Below, piece after piece: positions 43,650-53,610 of a stretch of DNA of 64,000 nt. The DNA lies in assembly GCA_030374805.1 (NCBI GenBank), contig JARGSG010000074.1, positions 293,758-357,757 of the forward strand, written 5' to 3'. Both the position numbers and the translations under genes were made by a program. The DNA comes from Gracilaria gracilis (lineage: Eukaryota; Rhodophyta; Florideophyceae; Gracilariales; Gracilariaceae). How positions within the stretch are numbered: position 1 is the first letter of the stretch; each line of letters begins with the position of its first letter. The notes under the pieces were generated by a model. The model was not told where the DNA came from. It saw nothing but the letters and a program-made list of their open reading frames with translations, and did not search any database.

Positions 43650-46185
43650 ATTGCGTGTTTCAATTGAACTTCGACGGGATGCTCTTGTGCTCCTCAAGAG
43701 TGGTGGTAGCTGATAGTGATCTCCCACGAGAATGAACGCACCGCGAGCAAACTGCAATGGACCAATGCATATAGGCTGCAGTATCTGCGAAGCTTCATCC
43801 ACGACAACCAAATCAAACTCTGTTTGCCTGGCTAAAACAGCGTGATTGATCCCCAAACATGTGGTAGCGAGTACTCTAGGTGCATCTAGGTCTTTCTCAA
43901 GCTGCCCCGTCCCAATTCCAGGTCTACATATCTTCGAGATGTGGTTGTCGTGAATTCGGGCATCGATGACATCCAAGTTCCGGGCGAGCCTTATAAAATC
44001 TTTGAAGCCGTGTTCCAGGAGTTTCAACAACATATTGTCAACCGCCGTGTTGGTATGAGAACAAAGTAGGACAGACTTCCCTCAAGAGGCAAACGCTAAA
44101 ACAATAGCTGCAAGTGTCGTGGTCTTCCCAGTACCCGGCATGCCAAGAATAAGAAGGTAGTCCTTTGCTCGCTTTGACATCTCAACAGCTTCTCTTTGCT
44201 CTTCGTTCAGGGCCTGAGTGAGATCAGGTAACACGCTATTTCTACCGTTTCTCCGTTCTGATTCTTCCCCTGAGAAGAATTTGGGTTCCATCCCGTCTAC
44301 GATGAGCTCTCGTAATCTAGTCGCGATGGCGTTATCCTTGTCGCAAAAGAGATTTTCAACTGCTCTCTTGGAGGTACTACGTGAGGAATAGATCTCCTCG
44401 GTGTCAATCCTCCATGATACTTCGGATGGAACTGATCCCTGATGTGACACCCAAGCACTGAGTCTACGACTTACGACGACGGAGACAGAATTAGGATCGA
44501 TGTGGGTTACAAAACCATTTGTTAGTCCACATTGCCATGTATGCGTTGACAGTTGCTGACGAGAAAGTCCAGACTTGCTCGTGATAACACGTTCAGCAGA
44601 CACAACGACAAAGTCCCCTCTCGCAAGTCCTGCTTTCGTTAGGTCCGGTTGGATATCTGCTTCAGGGTGTCGTGAAAAAACAGCCGGTATTCGCGTACCC
44701 GGTGTTAGAAGTTCATGTGGAGACAAAAATGACGATGATTCCGCTCGCTGTAATAAAAGGTTCGAAAGACATCTTCCCTCTTCTTCTCGCTTGTGGCTTT
44801 CCATCGCCCATATTTCTTTTGAGAAACGACCTGCCTGTCTTTCTTCTTCAACTAAGAGGGATCTCCAAAACCTGTAGTACTCTGCGTGTTCACGAGATAG
44901 ATGCGACGTTCTTTCGTTGAAAAAGTCAATCCCAGGACCCCCGCTGAGTCCTTGAACCGGGGAATGCTCCAAAAGCTTGTACTGCGTCATGCAGCTTCCA
45001 CTAACAAAACATTTAGAGCAAAAGTCTGGGCGACCTTTAAGGAGTGGGGGCATGTCAGTGATTGATGCCTCACGCCTCAAAAATGAAGCCAACCTGTTCC
45101 TTTGCATCATGAGCCCGACAATTTCTCCCCGCACGGATATAATCACCAGATTCTTCTGTCGCCCCTCTATTGTTTTGAATACCGTTCTCGACTGGGATGC
45201 TTCGGGATTCTTGTCAATACTTGTATCCTTGGTAGCATCTAATTCCAAAACAGACTTCAGAGCTTCTTGGTATTGCATGTAGGTCAACAGGCCGTGCTGT
45301 ACAAAACGACTGTTCCTATCCGACATTAGCAACGTATACAATTCTGTTTGTGCAGCGTGAGATACAGCTGAGTAACCCAAGGAATTTTCGGTCTTCAACT
45401 CAAACACACCGTCACCCGCATCAACATCATCGACTCGGAACAGCACTGATGCGTCGATCTTACCTTTTAAACCAAGAATCGGTGACCATATGAGTTCTTC
45501 AATGTCGTGGACTTCTTTCACAATAACCCGGTGAGAAGGTTTACCGTCTTGGATTAAGCCCCCAAGTGTTTTCAGGTAGTTCCCAGACCCCATGAACACC
45601 TTGTACTATTCAATTATGTTAGGAATAACCTTATGAAGTACGAGACGGGCATTCTGATCTAGGACTTTAGCTGCGTAAAGGGATTCATAGTTGCGGTATA
45701 ACACTTCTTCAACAGCTTCAAAGAATGATTCTGTATCAACTCCACCGGTCTGAGAAACGCATTCGGCTGACGTATAATCTCGGGTATTCGAATCACTTGC
45801 GAGAATGAATTGAAACATATCGTGAATCAGAGTTCCGAATACTGCTGCTTTACTAGCCAAAGCAGAGTCCTTCGGCATACCTGAAGGGGTACGGTGTGAT
45901 AGGATAGCTTTGCGCAGACATGCAAACGATTCTGCAACCGCCGTTGCCAAGACAAATGTGTCTGGATGGTGCACGAAGAAATGAAGTTCGCTAGTGATGA
46001 GAACTGGATTAGCGTTTTTACATGATTCTGTCTCCCATGCTTGAAATGTACCATCTTCGCGAGTCAAGATAACCCGTACGACATCCCCTTTTTTTACATC
46101 ACAGCTCATCCAGTCTTCGCATAAAGCGATGGTCAGATGTTGACCGGAAGCAAGATCAGCGGTTCGCAACATCTTTGCGTCTGTG
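43650..46185 (-). pseudogene. Captured DNA2 helicase/nuclease piece, truncated
   Basis: One minus frame is read through TAG at 45606 and TGA at 44082. It starts with an OB-like block, then the DNA2 nuclease domain: SFACLRKAIL, then LKGKIDASV with the metal-binding Asp, FELKTEN with the Glu-x-Lys pair, and the iron-sulphur Cys cluster CSKCFVSGSC. The helicase domain has the Walker A motif GMPGTGKTTT, motif Ia SHTNTAVDN, motif II VVVDEASQ and motif III GDHYQLPPL. It then ends at about 43690-43650, so the second RecA domain is missing. DNA2 trims flaps and ends in replication and repair. The two stops sit where a Gln and an Arg are expected. Confidence 0.88.
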
Positions 46186-47098
46186 GGGTACAACCCGAAA
46201 CCTGTTATCCCCAAAAGTGGAAGCCTTAATGTCGCTTCCCAGCAGCCACAAGCTAACAATGGTCGAATCTGACATGTTGGAACCGGAGACATTTCCTGCG
46301 TTCCTGAACAACGCCCAAGGTTTAATCCACACTGCAACTCCTGTGATAATCGGTTCTGATGGGAAGATACCGTTCAGAACAGTCGAAGAAGCGATAGAAA
46401 AGCAAATGAAGCCAGCCGTGGAAGGAACACGTGCTCTTTTTCGCGCAGCAGCAGAAGCCAGTGTGAAAAGAATCGTGCTCATCTCTTCTGCTAGTGCAAT
46501 GAGCGTACTTTCAGTCCAGCCATCCGTTTTGGGCGAAACAGCCTGGAGTGATGAAGGCTATATTCGAAAGAGACTGATGGATGTTCCAGATAGTATTTAT
46601 GCTTTGTCGAAGCTGCGGCAAGAACGACTTGCTTGGGAACTTGCCGAAGAGCTGGGAATTAAGCTTTTAGTTATCAATCCAGGTTACGTCTTTGGTCCTA
46701 CATTACTTCCAGCATCTTGTGACTCCTTGATTCTGCTTGCTAACATGACAAAAGGAAGGGGCCTATCCAAACACCTATGTCAAGAAGGTATGGTGACGAA
46801 CAGTTTACTCCGCTTTGTTGATGTTCGTGAAGTTGCCGAGGGTCACGTTCTTGCTCTTGAACGCCACGATGCTGAAGGTCGGTACATAATGATCTCGTTC
46901 TACAAGCACTGTAGAGAGATTTACCAGGTTCTTCATGAACATCAGGCTTTCAAGAAATATCCTGAGAGACAAGTAGATGCATCTCAGACATTGGACACAC
47001 CTCCACCTTTCGATAGTAGTAAGGTGAGGAAGCTATGAGTAAAGGAGATTCCATGGGAAGAAACGATTAGAGCGACTGCCGAATCTTTAGCTTCAACG
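46183..47098 (+). pseudogene. Captured dihydroflavonol-reductase-like epimerase piece
   Basis: The frame opens abruptly at GTTRNLLS, which normally follows the NAD-binding glycine motif by about 25 residues. So the N-terminus with GxxGxxG is missing. What remains includes LIHTATPV, the active-site YALSK (Tyr-x-x-x-Lys), INPGYVFGP and FVDVREVAEGH. A TGA at 47036 breaks the frame, which continues as VKEIPWEETIRATAESL to about 47098. These short-chain enzymes reduce aldehydes or flavonoid-like ketones with NADPH. The left edge coincides with the start of the DNA2 piece (about 46183), so the two were joined end to end. Confidence 0.8.
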
Positions 47099-47427
47099 AA
47101 CAGCATACGACGGGCTGGCGGACCAGCGGTGAAGCAGAACTAGTACGTTTTGGCATTGGCACTGTTTGGTTAATTAACCAACAAGAAGCCACTGAAACCC
47201 GCACGCATGACAGACGCAAAGAGTAGGTCAATCTGTTCGACATTCTCGAATAGCCTGCAAATGTCGTACAAAAAGAGGTCAAGTAGCAGGACTGCAGCGC
47301 TCTTGTCCGGAATAGCATAAATGTCAACTGCAGACAGAGCCAGTGAAGCAGCGAGAATGTTGTTTACGGACCAAACCCCGGTTTCGTAGTACCCAATGGC
47401 AGTAACAGCAGCAGAAACAACACCTAG

Positions 47428-50209
47428 TGTCTACACGACCACGCAATGTACTCATATGAGTACGCACTTGTACTCATATGAGTACGTGTAATTTGACTGT
47501 TTCGTAGTAGATAAATTTAAATAAACTAATGATTCAGATCATCTACAAATATAGTTGAGTCCTAACTAGCAACTAGAACACCTCTGTGACTCTCTGGCCA
47601 CATGTGAAATGTAAAACAAATCGTGAGTTCAACTCGCTGCACTCAAAAAGAGGGCAAAAACTTCTTCAAAGAAGGTCGACGATTCTAGAAAAGTTTGTAT
47701 CTAAGTAAGCTTTAATGCATCCTCTAAAACATGAAACAGAACAAGGTGACATTTCATACAAGGGATACTACGCAACAGATATTAAACTAGTTTAGCAAGT
47801 CAAATGACGCAAATAAGAATCGTAGGCGGCTATAGTTAGGAACCACCTTTTGCATTTACTTCTAAAAACTGACATAATCTGTCAGATAGAGCTACATAAA
47901 TTGCTACTACATGCCTGAAAACTCCATAGTGTGTATGTTTTGCAAGTGTTTTTGAAAGCAGTCACGTCCTGTTTGACTGTGACAAATCCAAACTTCCTTA
48001 CCATTTTCTAAACATTTAGAACAAAGAAACTTCGACTTCTTGTCAAGCCTGCATATCCTGCATCGAGCTTGGTGATTGGCTTTAGATACTGCTCCATTCT
48101 TCAATTTCCTTTTCTTATTGGTAACTATCAAATGTATTCCAGTCCCAGTGACTAATCCAACGTCTGATATTTCTTCAGTTGCATCTGAAGTTCGATGGCG
48201 ACTGATTGCATCAAAAGAATTCTCAATCAATTGATCTGCAAGCTTTGCATAGAAGTCTTTCTGTGTAAGACAGTCCCTGGCTCCCATACTTCCTTTGTAC
48301 AACAGCCACGAATCCACAATACAGACTGATAAAAGACTCGTATTCAGTCTAAGAGCCCAATCCTTCACTTGAAATTTCTTTTCCAGATTTAAATCATCTT
48401 GGCGGCATCTATTGTGCCGGTCAATTTGAGAGCATGTTTCATAGTACGTTTCAACAACTTTTGGAATTGGAATGGTCAATGTTACAAACTGAGCATCATC
48501 CCCGATAGACCTCCATCTCGACCTTACGATTGGTTCCGCAGGAAGAGTTGTACCGGCTGTACTCACAAAATAACGTCGTTCTCTGTCCATCCATAGAACA
48601 GCCATCACAGACGGACTGTCAGGGTGATCTTTGCTTACCATCACCACCTGATCTCCTCTCTTTGAAAGTTTCTTTTGTGAAAGGTGCACCATGGGATACT
48701 GCTTGGTTGCCGTCTTAATCACACCAGTAAAACGTAATCCGCGATGAAATAATGTAGTAGCCGTTGTAACTGACGCAAATGCAGAGTCAGCGCATACAAG
48801 TCGATTAGAATTAAACCATGGTTCTGTTAAACGTAACACAATTGCCGTACCATGAGGATGGTTTTGTTCGTATCTCCTCTGTAGGGTTTCTTCAGATGAG
48901 AGAACGAGTTCTAAACCAAGAAGAATTCCACTCACACCGCAGCATACAGTTTTGATTTCACATCCATTCTCGGGCTTACGATCTATAGCCACGTAATGAG
49001 GTAATCCTTTCTGAATCCAATCGCCGCCGAGCCCATACCAACGAGACATACTTTCATCTACGCACAGAGTATGAGCAGGAACAACATGTGCTCGTCGATG
49101 TTGATTAATGGCCTGCACGAATCCACTTACATGTGACCAACGACTGTCACAACTGTCTGTCGCGGTATACTGGCTGAACGTGATACAAGACGTAAGTACC
49201 TCAAATCTTTTCCGAGACATTATCTTCCCAAACTGAGGTAGAGGAATATATTTTGAAGCCGATTGTTTAGACCAAAGAGATCTGCGATCCGTGAATTCAA
49301 ACCGGGATATCAATATTAGAAGGCCAAAAAACTTCAATATCTCCCCGCCTGTCGTAACTGCATGCCCGAGAGGCTCCAGCTTCTTGCTTGTCAGAACGAC
49401 TATAGATTGTAAATGATCCTGCGGAAACATCCACATAAAGAAATCATACGGACGCATATGATACTGGGTCTGATTCTGAAGAATCATATCTCCAATTGGG
49501 CCAATCACCTTCCATTTTCGATGCGCCGTGGAACCGTTGAGAGGTAGCATAACCTCCTCATTGGTCCAAAGACGATCATGCGCCGTGGCGGTCACCCCTT
49601 GTACTTCAGTGGTGCAATTCTCAGTATTGGCGGGAACAGCTTCTGGTTGTAACTCCGTGACGGATGTTGGACTTAAAGTGGTAGTTCCGCCTGTTTTGTT
49701 GGTCACGTCATCTGTCTCTTGCAAAATTGGTTCTCCTGCTTTCACACTGACAAGTTTGATCATGCATCTTTTCAAACGGGTTTGAATTTTCCAGTCTACA
49801 AGAACAGATTTTTGACGTCTGCCAGTTTCTGTCGACACTTGAACGCTTACAACAGTACCAGTCAATCGTTTTATCTTCCATAAAGAACCAAACAAACGTT
49901 TGCATTCAGCCTCGCAGGTGACAAGGCTTGCACGAGTGTTGACAATGTTACCGACAGTCAGTCTTGGATCTGACGGTTTCGGCATTTTTTTGTGTTTTGA
50001 CTTTGCTGATGAGGAAGTTCCCGCAGTATTGGAATTCTCCCGTGGAAGACACAGAACTTTTGGTTGGAACGGGGAGTAGAGACAATTTTCAGAAGTACAA
50101 TGGGAAAAGCTATAAAATATTGGAATATCTTTACACTAATATTGAGGAGGAAATTTTGTACTCATATGAGTACAGTTGGACTCATATGAGTACAGTGGTC
50201 GTGTAGACA
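47428..50209 (-). mobile_element. piggyBac-family element flanked by CTAG
   Basis: The ends are inverted repeats TGTCTACACGACCAC, followed on each side by two copies of the 16-bp palindrome GTACTCATATGAGTAC (one copy per side slightly changed). CTAG flanks both ends (47424-47427 and 50210-50213). The single gene inside encodes the transposase. The usual piggyBac target is TTAA. Here CTAG is the only direct repeat, and the interrupted reading frame supports it as the target. Confidence 0.88.
47907..49985 (-). CDS. piggyBac transposase (DDE_Tnp_1_7), intact
   Basis: The 692-residue protein has a basic N-terminal region with a beta-rich segment and then the DDE_Tnp_1_7 core. Catalytic Asp residues are visible in LCVDESM (about residue 310), CADSAF (about 402) and IDRHNR (about 537). 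The C-terminus has a Cys-rich zinc domain, CRICRLDKKSKFLCSKC with later Cys and His residues, as in piggyBac proteins, where it binds the element ends. The length is slightly above the classic 594 residues because of a longer N-terminus. ATG 49985 is the first in frame and the stop is TAG. An intact gene with intact ends suggests a potentially active element. Confidence 0.93.
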   Translation of the reverse strand: MPKPSDPRLTVGNIVNTRASLVTCEAECKRLFGSLWKIKRLTGTVVSVQVSTETGRRQKSVLVDWKIQTRLKRCMIKLVSVKAGEPILQETDDVTNKTGGTTTLSPTSVTELQPEAVPANTENCTTEVQGVTATAHDRLWTNEEVMLPLNGSTAHRKWKVIGPIGDMILQNQTQYHMRPYDFFMWMFPQDHLQSIVVLTSKKLEPLGHAVTTGGEILKFFGLLILISRFEFTDRRSLWSKQSASKYIPLPQFGKIMSRKRFEVLTSCITFSQYTATDSCDSRWSHVSGFVQAINQHRRAHVVPAHTLCVDESMSRWYGLGGDWIQKGLPHYVAIDRKPENGCEIKTVCCGVSGILLGLELVLSSEETLQRRYEQNHPHGTAIVLRLTEPWFNSNRLVCADSAFASVTTATTLFHRGLRFTGVIKTATKQYPMVHLSQKKLSKRGDQVVMVSKDHPDSPSVMAVLWMDRERRYFVSTAGTTLPAEPIVRSRWRSIGDDAQFVTLTIPIPKVVETYYETCSQIDRHNRCRQDDLNLEKKFQVKDWALRLNTSLLSVCIVDSWLLYKGSMGARDCLTQKDFYAKLADQLIENSFDAISRHRTSDATEEISDVGLVTGTGIHLIVTNKKRKLKNGAVSKANHQARCRICRLDKKSKFLCSKCLENGKEVWICHSQTGRDCFQKHLQNIHTMEFSGM

Positions 50210-50363
50210 CTAGAAGGGGATCAAACGACAAGCTGCCACGTCGTCTATGGTAAACGAAAACGCAATCCAGTGCACCTAGATTAACCTTAGAGACGTAGAG
50301 CAGTTCAAAGCTTTCCACAACACTCTTCACCCTTATCGTAGATAAAGTGAGAGAATCTCACAA

Positions 50364-51656
50364 TCAACCATGTGAGAGACGACGGCGCACAAAACCAAGA
50401 GCCTGCAGTCGGTCAGCGATTCCATCACGAAGCGATGACGACTCACGGCTCCGATTGCGTGATCGCATGGTATCCTGCTCCATGTGAAGTACGTCCTGAA
50501 AGTGCACAACCGGCTCCCCCGTGACGTGGTTTTCTTCGTGCGCCGAGAGGAAATCAAACGCACTAGACTCCCTGTTGTCAATAATATAATTTTGTAGCTT
50601 ACAAGCTACCATTATTATCAAACTGACTTTTCGCAACGGGAATCGTAGCGGTGACCAAAATATCCCAAAGCGACATACCAGTATTCCAAAGGCCTGCTCC
50701 ACAACAGTTCGACACAAAGACAAATATGCGTTAAAAGAGTCCTCTCGTTGCGAAAGATCAGACCCGGAAAACGGACTCAAAACTGCATATTGATTACTAT
50801 ACGCATCGTCTGTGGCAATACCGGCCCATTGTGGCAGTATAGAGCTCGATACCAACTCATAGAGCAGGGTAGACTCAAATGCGGTGGAGTCATGTGTTCC
50901 TCCCGAATGTCTGGCAGAAACAAAACAGAATTTGTAGTCTGCTTGCACAGCTGCTTGAACACACAGCGCGAAGAAACCTTTTCGATTGAAATACTTTCTC
51001 GGATCGGGGACCTCATTCAAACGGGTTTTTCGAATCTCCACAGCAATTCCATCTAAGGCCGCTATGATGCCATGAAATGGTGTCTTGCGATTGATGCAAA
51101 ACTTCTCCGCACTTTGCTTGCACTCTTCTTCTGTAGTTGGAAACTGTATCTGTGGTAAGGACTCCTCCAATGCAGCTAGAGTTTCGTGAAACACTGAATA
51201 GACAGTAGAGAAACCTATGCCATACGGCCATCTTACGTCCAGGTAGATTGCTCCTGCTAAGAGGCGTAGTGTGACGAAGAGCATAATCTCTACTGAGACA
51301 GATTTGGAAAAACATGTGTCGTGTCGCTGCGTGCGCTTCAATTTTGGCTGCAAAACGCTGCAAAGAAGGGTGAAAGTTGTTTTCGTTAAGCGGTACATTC
51401 GGTTGAAGTAATGATCTGGTAAGCTACAAATGTGTGTCGTGGCACAGAAAGGTAATCGTGGAATAATTGTCCGAATGGTTTGGTGACATTGATACTGGTT
51501 TATCTCCAATATCATTAGTTGGAGTATGCGTAGAAAAAGCGGAAGTGCATGGTTTCCTCGATGGCGTGGAGAAAGACAGGGCATGATACACCGCTGTCGA
51601 CGCAAGCGGCGGTGTAGCAATCGGGTTGAAATGGGGAGTTGCTTTGCCGTAGTCAT
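50364..51656 (-). CDS. Harbinger-type DDE transposase of the composite element
   Basis: The minus frame is open from inside the right terminal repeat. I take the ATG at 51656 as a likely start, with 51584 also possible. The core shows the triad: Asp in AALDGIAVE, Asp in ATDDAYS and Glu in VVEQAFGIL, with the PDPRKYFNRKGFFAL block between the first two. The C-terminal helix reads LQNYIIDNRES. It has no stop or shift. It is a closer relative of the relic at 3.6-5.3 kb than of the two small Harbinger transposases. It faces the accessory ORF across 8 kb of captured DNA. Confidence 0.88.
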   Translation of the reverse strand: MTTAKQLPISTRLLHRRLRRQRCIMPCLSPRHRGNHALPLFLRILQLMILEINQYQCHQTIRTIIPRLPFCATTHICSLPDHYFNRMYRLTKTTFTLLCSVLQPKLKRTQRHDTCFSKSVSVEIMLFVTLRLLAGAIYLDVRWPYGIGFSTVYSVFHETLAALEESLPQIQFPTTEEECKQSAEKFCINRKTPFHGIIAALDGIAVEIRKTRLNEVPDPRKYFNRKGFFALCVQAAVQADYKFCFVSARHSGGTHDSTAFESTLLYELVSSSILPQWAGIATDDAYSNQYAVLSPFSGSDLSQREDSFNAYLSLCRTVVEQAFGILVCRFGIFWSPLRFPLRKVSLIIMVACKLQNYIIDNRESSAFDFLSAHEENHVTGEPVVHFQDVLHMEQDTMRSRNRSRESSSLRDGIADRLQALGFVRRRLSHG

Positions 51657-51842
51657 GTTGAGTGCAATTTGCCGAAGATGGTCGTTGAAGTGCGCACCCC
51701 CTGGAGATTTGGAAACTGAATGGGCTCCTGAAAAGCATAATTGTCTGTTGCGTGTGCATGGGGAGTTGTACTCATAGAAAGAACTCCATCTCGGAAACCT
51801 GAACTTTCTGAAACATAAAATTATCAGTTTAACGTTTCGTAA

Positions 51843-51950
51843 ACTTATAGAACGCCCCTTATTTTCCCCGAAGGCGAAGCCGAGCCGAGGGGAAAATAAC
51901 TCACCCTCGGGCTCGAGATTTCCCTCGCAGCCAGTCAATAACCCTTACTA
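51843..51950 (-). repeat. Right terminal inverted repeat with an extra hairpin
   Basis: The repeat is interrupted at about 51861-51898 by a palindrome with arms TTTTCCCC and GGGGAAAA around GAAGGCGAAGCC. The same words occur in a GC-rich stretch at 27095-27200, so the hairpin may be a small mobile palindrome. Confidence 0.75.
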
Positions 51951-51959
51951 CCAAGTGAC

Positions 51960-52680
51960 TGGGAGAAGCGGGAAAGATGTATAATAGAGGAAGCAAAGTT
52001 GAGAAGACAGGCTTTCTCCACAAGAAATGCTTTTTCTAAAGGCTTTACAATGTTATGGGCGTTTCACCCTTTTACGCACCCCTGTACAAAATAAAAAGAA
52101 ATTTCAAAAACCCTGAAACTGTCACCAGATGCTTCCACTGTCAGAAACTGCGAAAGACAACTCTGTTTCGTCCAAGATCAAAACTGAGACACTAAGAGTT
52201 CTTGTAGTTCTTATACAGTTCTTTCTAGAATCATTTAAGTTTTGAATCAAATGCAAAATAGAGTTTAGAGTACACACGGAGTTCTCCAAGATGTCCCAAA
52301 ATGCAATTATTATACATACGTATTACTGTAATAAACGACGTTTGAAAATTGTAGAAACAGCCCAAAACAACATAAAACTAGAGTTTGAAACCATCAATAA
52401 CTTCTCATGCGCTATAGTTGTACATAGATTCAACCGGCGCACAATTGCCGTTACAGGGTATTTCAAATCTAATTGTGGTGCCTTCTTTGCTTCGTACCAC
52501 CTCTCCAAAAACAATTCGCTCCCAAACGTCACTTGTAAGTTCTCTTAGTTCTTAAGATTACTTACACAACTCATACGCAAAATGTAAAATTTCTTACAAA
52601 TTACTAATTTGTTAGGTGCTTTCTAGTGAGGACTTCCTAAGGCATTATCATGCCAAAATCACGGTACATTATGTACGCCC
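51960..52680. other. Gene-free AT-rich stretch
   Basis: One plus frame at 52291-52548 (85 codons) has no recognisable motif and competes with a minus frame. I see no repeats. Confidence 0.45.
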
Positions 52681-52685
52681 AAGTA

Positions 52686-53610
52686 CACCCAGTGACTGCA
52701 GATAACGTGGGTCCCACTATTTACGGTAAGAGTTTTGACTCCTTAAAAACACCAAGACGTGTGGCCCACATTATCAAACGTACCACACTAATTCAAGGGC
52801 GTACGCCTTTATTGTGGCCCACAATACAACTGTGCGACCTGATTATTGTGGGTGGAGATCACTCAAAGACATCATTACCCTTCCACCTTTTGTCCCTCAA
52901 AGTAGACACGATGCTTGGCAATAATCCTTTGCAGCTCAGGGAAAAGTTGCTGTTCCTCCCGAAGACCGTTAAAATTAAGTGCTAAGCCGGTGCGAATCAT
53001 TGCTTTCCGAGCATATGTTAATCCATCGCAATTCCTTTGGCGATTGACATCACATACAGCCAAAGCGGCGAGACGCAAGAAAAAACTCTTTCCTGGATTC
53101 ATAACCTTCCCGGAATTTGACCAGGCGTTCTTTTTCATCATCTCCATTTTATAACGCTCCCAACGAGCATTCCAAGCGGATTTTATCTTCTGAATGATGA
53201 AAGAATCCGCAGGTTGAACAAGATCGGTTGCATTGGCCGGAAAATATCTTATCCCCGTGTTAATCTTTTTCGTCGCTTCTTCAAGGGAACGAGTTAAATT
53301 GTGGCCGCTACAATTATCGACAAAGAGTATTCTTTTGCGATTGTTTGGCAAGGCGCGGATGACCTTCGACTCACCAAGCCACTGAGGCATCACCACTGTG
53401 TCCATCCAACCTTTAGGTCCATTTCGACAGGAAACGTTGGCGATATCATCAGGAACGCCTCGAATCGGATAAGACCTGTTTGCATTCTTGAACACCATGA
53501 AAACAGGTTTAATCATAGCATCCCGCCCACCACTGATTCTCACCACCATCGTCATACCTTCTCCACCAGATACGACGTCGGCGTATTTCACTTCCTTGTC
53601 CCCACAAAAC
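52686..53610 (-). mobile_element. Pogo/DDE_1 element 2, cut by the gypsy 2 LTR
   Basis: The left end lies near 52686, after a TA. It shows the same style of GTGGG and GTGGCCCAC words as element 1 (about 52708-52850). The transposase runs on the minus strand and stops at 53610, exactly where the LTR of gypsy element 2 begins. The other end should lie beyond the right edge of the window. Confidence 0.7.
52875..53610 (-). pseudogene. Pogo-type DDE_1 transposase, N-terminus cut off
   Basis: About 240 residues of the catalytic core and C-terminus are open without stops: YADVVSGGEGMTMVVRISGG, the second Asp in LFVDNCSGHN, the third in VQPADSF and the GLTYARKAMIR block. The first Asp and the DNA-binding domains are missing because the LTR insertion at 53611 cuts the gene. 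It is better preserved than its relative at 31.6-33.2 kb. Confidence 0.88.

Larger units (their letters stand above)
47140..50330 (-). pseudogene. Signal-peptide-peptidase-like piece, split by piggyBac
   Basis: On the minus strand, 50214-50330 encodes a hydrophobic segment ending SLSFDPLL. The protein continues at 47423 as GVVSAAVTAIGYYE, then WSVNNILAASLALS and AAVLLLDLFLYDI. The WxxNNIL block and the Tyr-Asp (YD) site are hallmarks of the presenilin/signal peptide peptidase family of membrane aspartyl proteases. Removing the piggyBac element and one CTAG copy joins the two halves in frame. The second active-site motif is not present, and the piece ends near 47140, where the epimerase piece lies. 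Family assignment is moderate. Confidence 0.5.
40763..51950. mobile_element. 11.2-kb composite Harbinger-type element with captured host-gene pieces
   Basis: The ends are long inverted repeats. The left begins GTAAGGGTTATTGACTGGCT and continues for about 50 bp. The right is its near-exact complement. Both then share AGGGGCGTTCTATAAGTTT, separated on the right by an extra 37-bp hairpin. Inside, an accessory ORF (+) at the left and a DDE transposase (-) at the right converge, as in the two small Harbinger elements of this window. Between them lie pieces of LepA, DNA2, an epimerase and a signal-peptide-peptidase-like gene, and a piggyBac insertion. Possible duplications are TAA/TTA at the ends, which are not identical. 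That one element spans all this is inferred from the repeats and the gene order. Confidence 0.7.

Noticed and set aside
40973..46337. Four functional host genes in a second gene island
   Set aside because: Each is truncated at a join and carries in-frame stops, and all lie between inverted repeats, unlike the clean island at 36-40 kb.
13720..47038. Changed genetic code with reassigned stop codons
   Set aside because: Intact genes in the same window end in TGA (DUF1517, metaxin, COP9 subunit, membrane protein), TAA (AP-1 sigma) and TAG (piggyBac, Harbinger 3 transposase). The internal stops are confined to element-linked and decayed genes.
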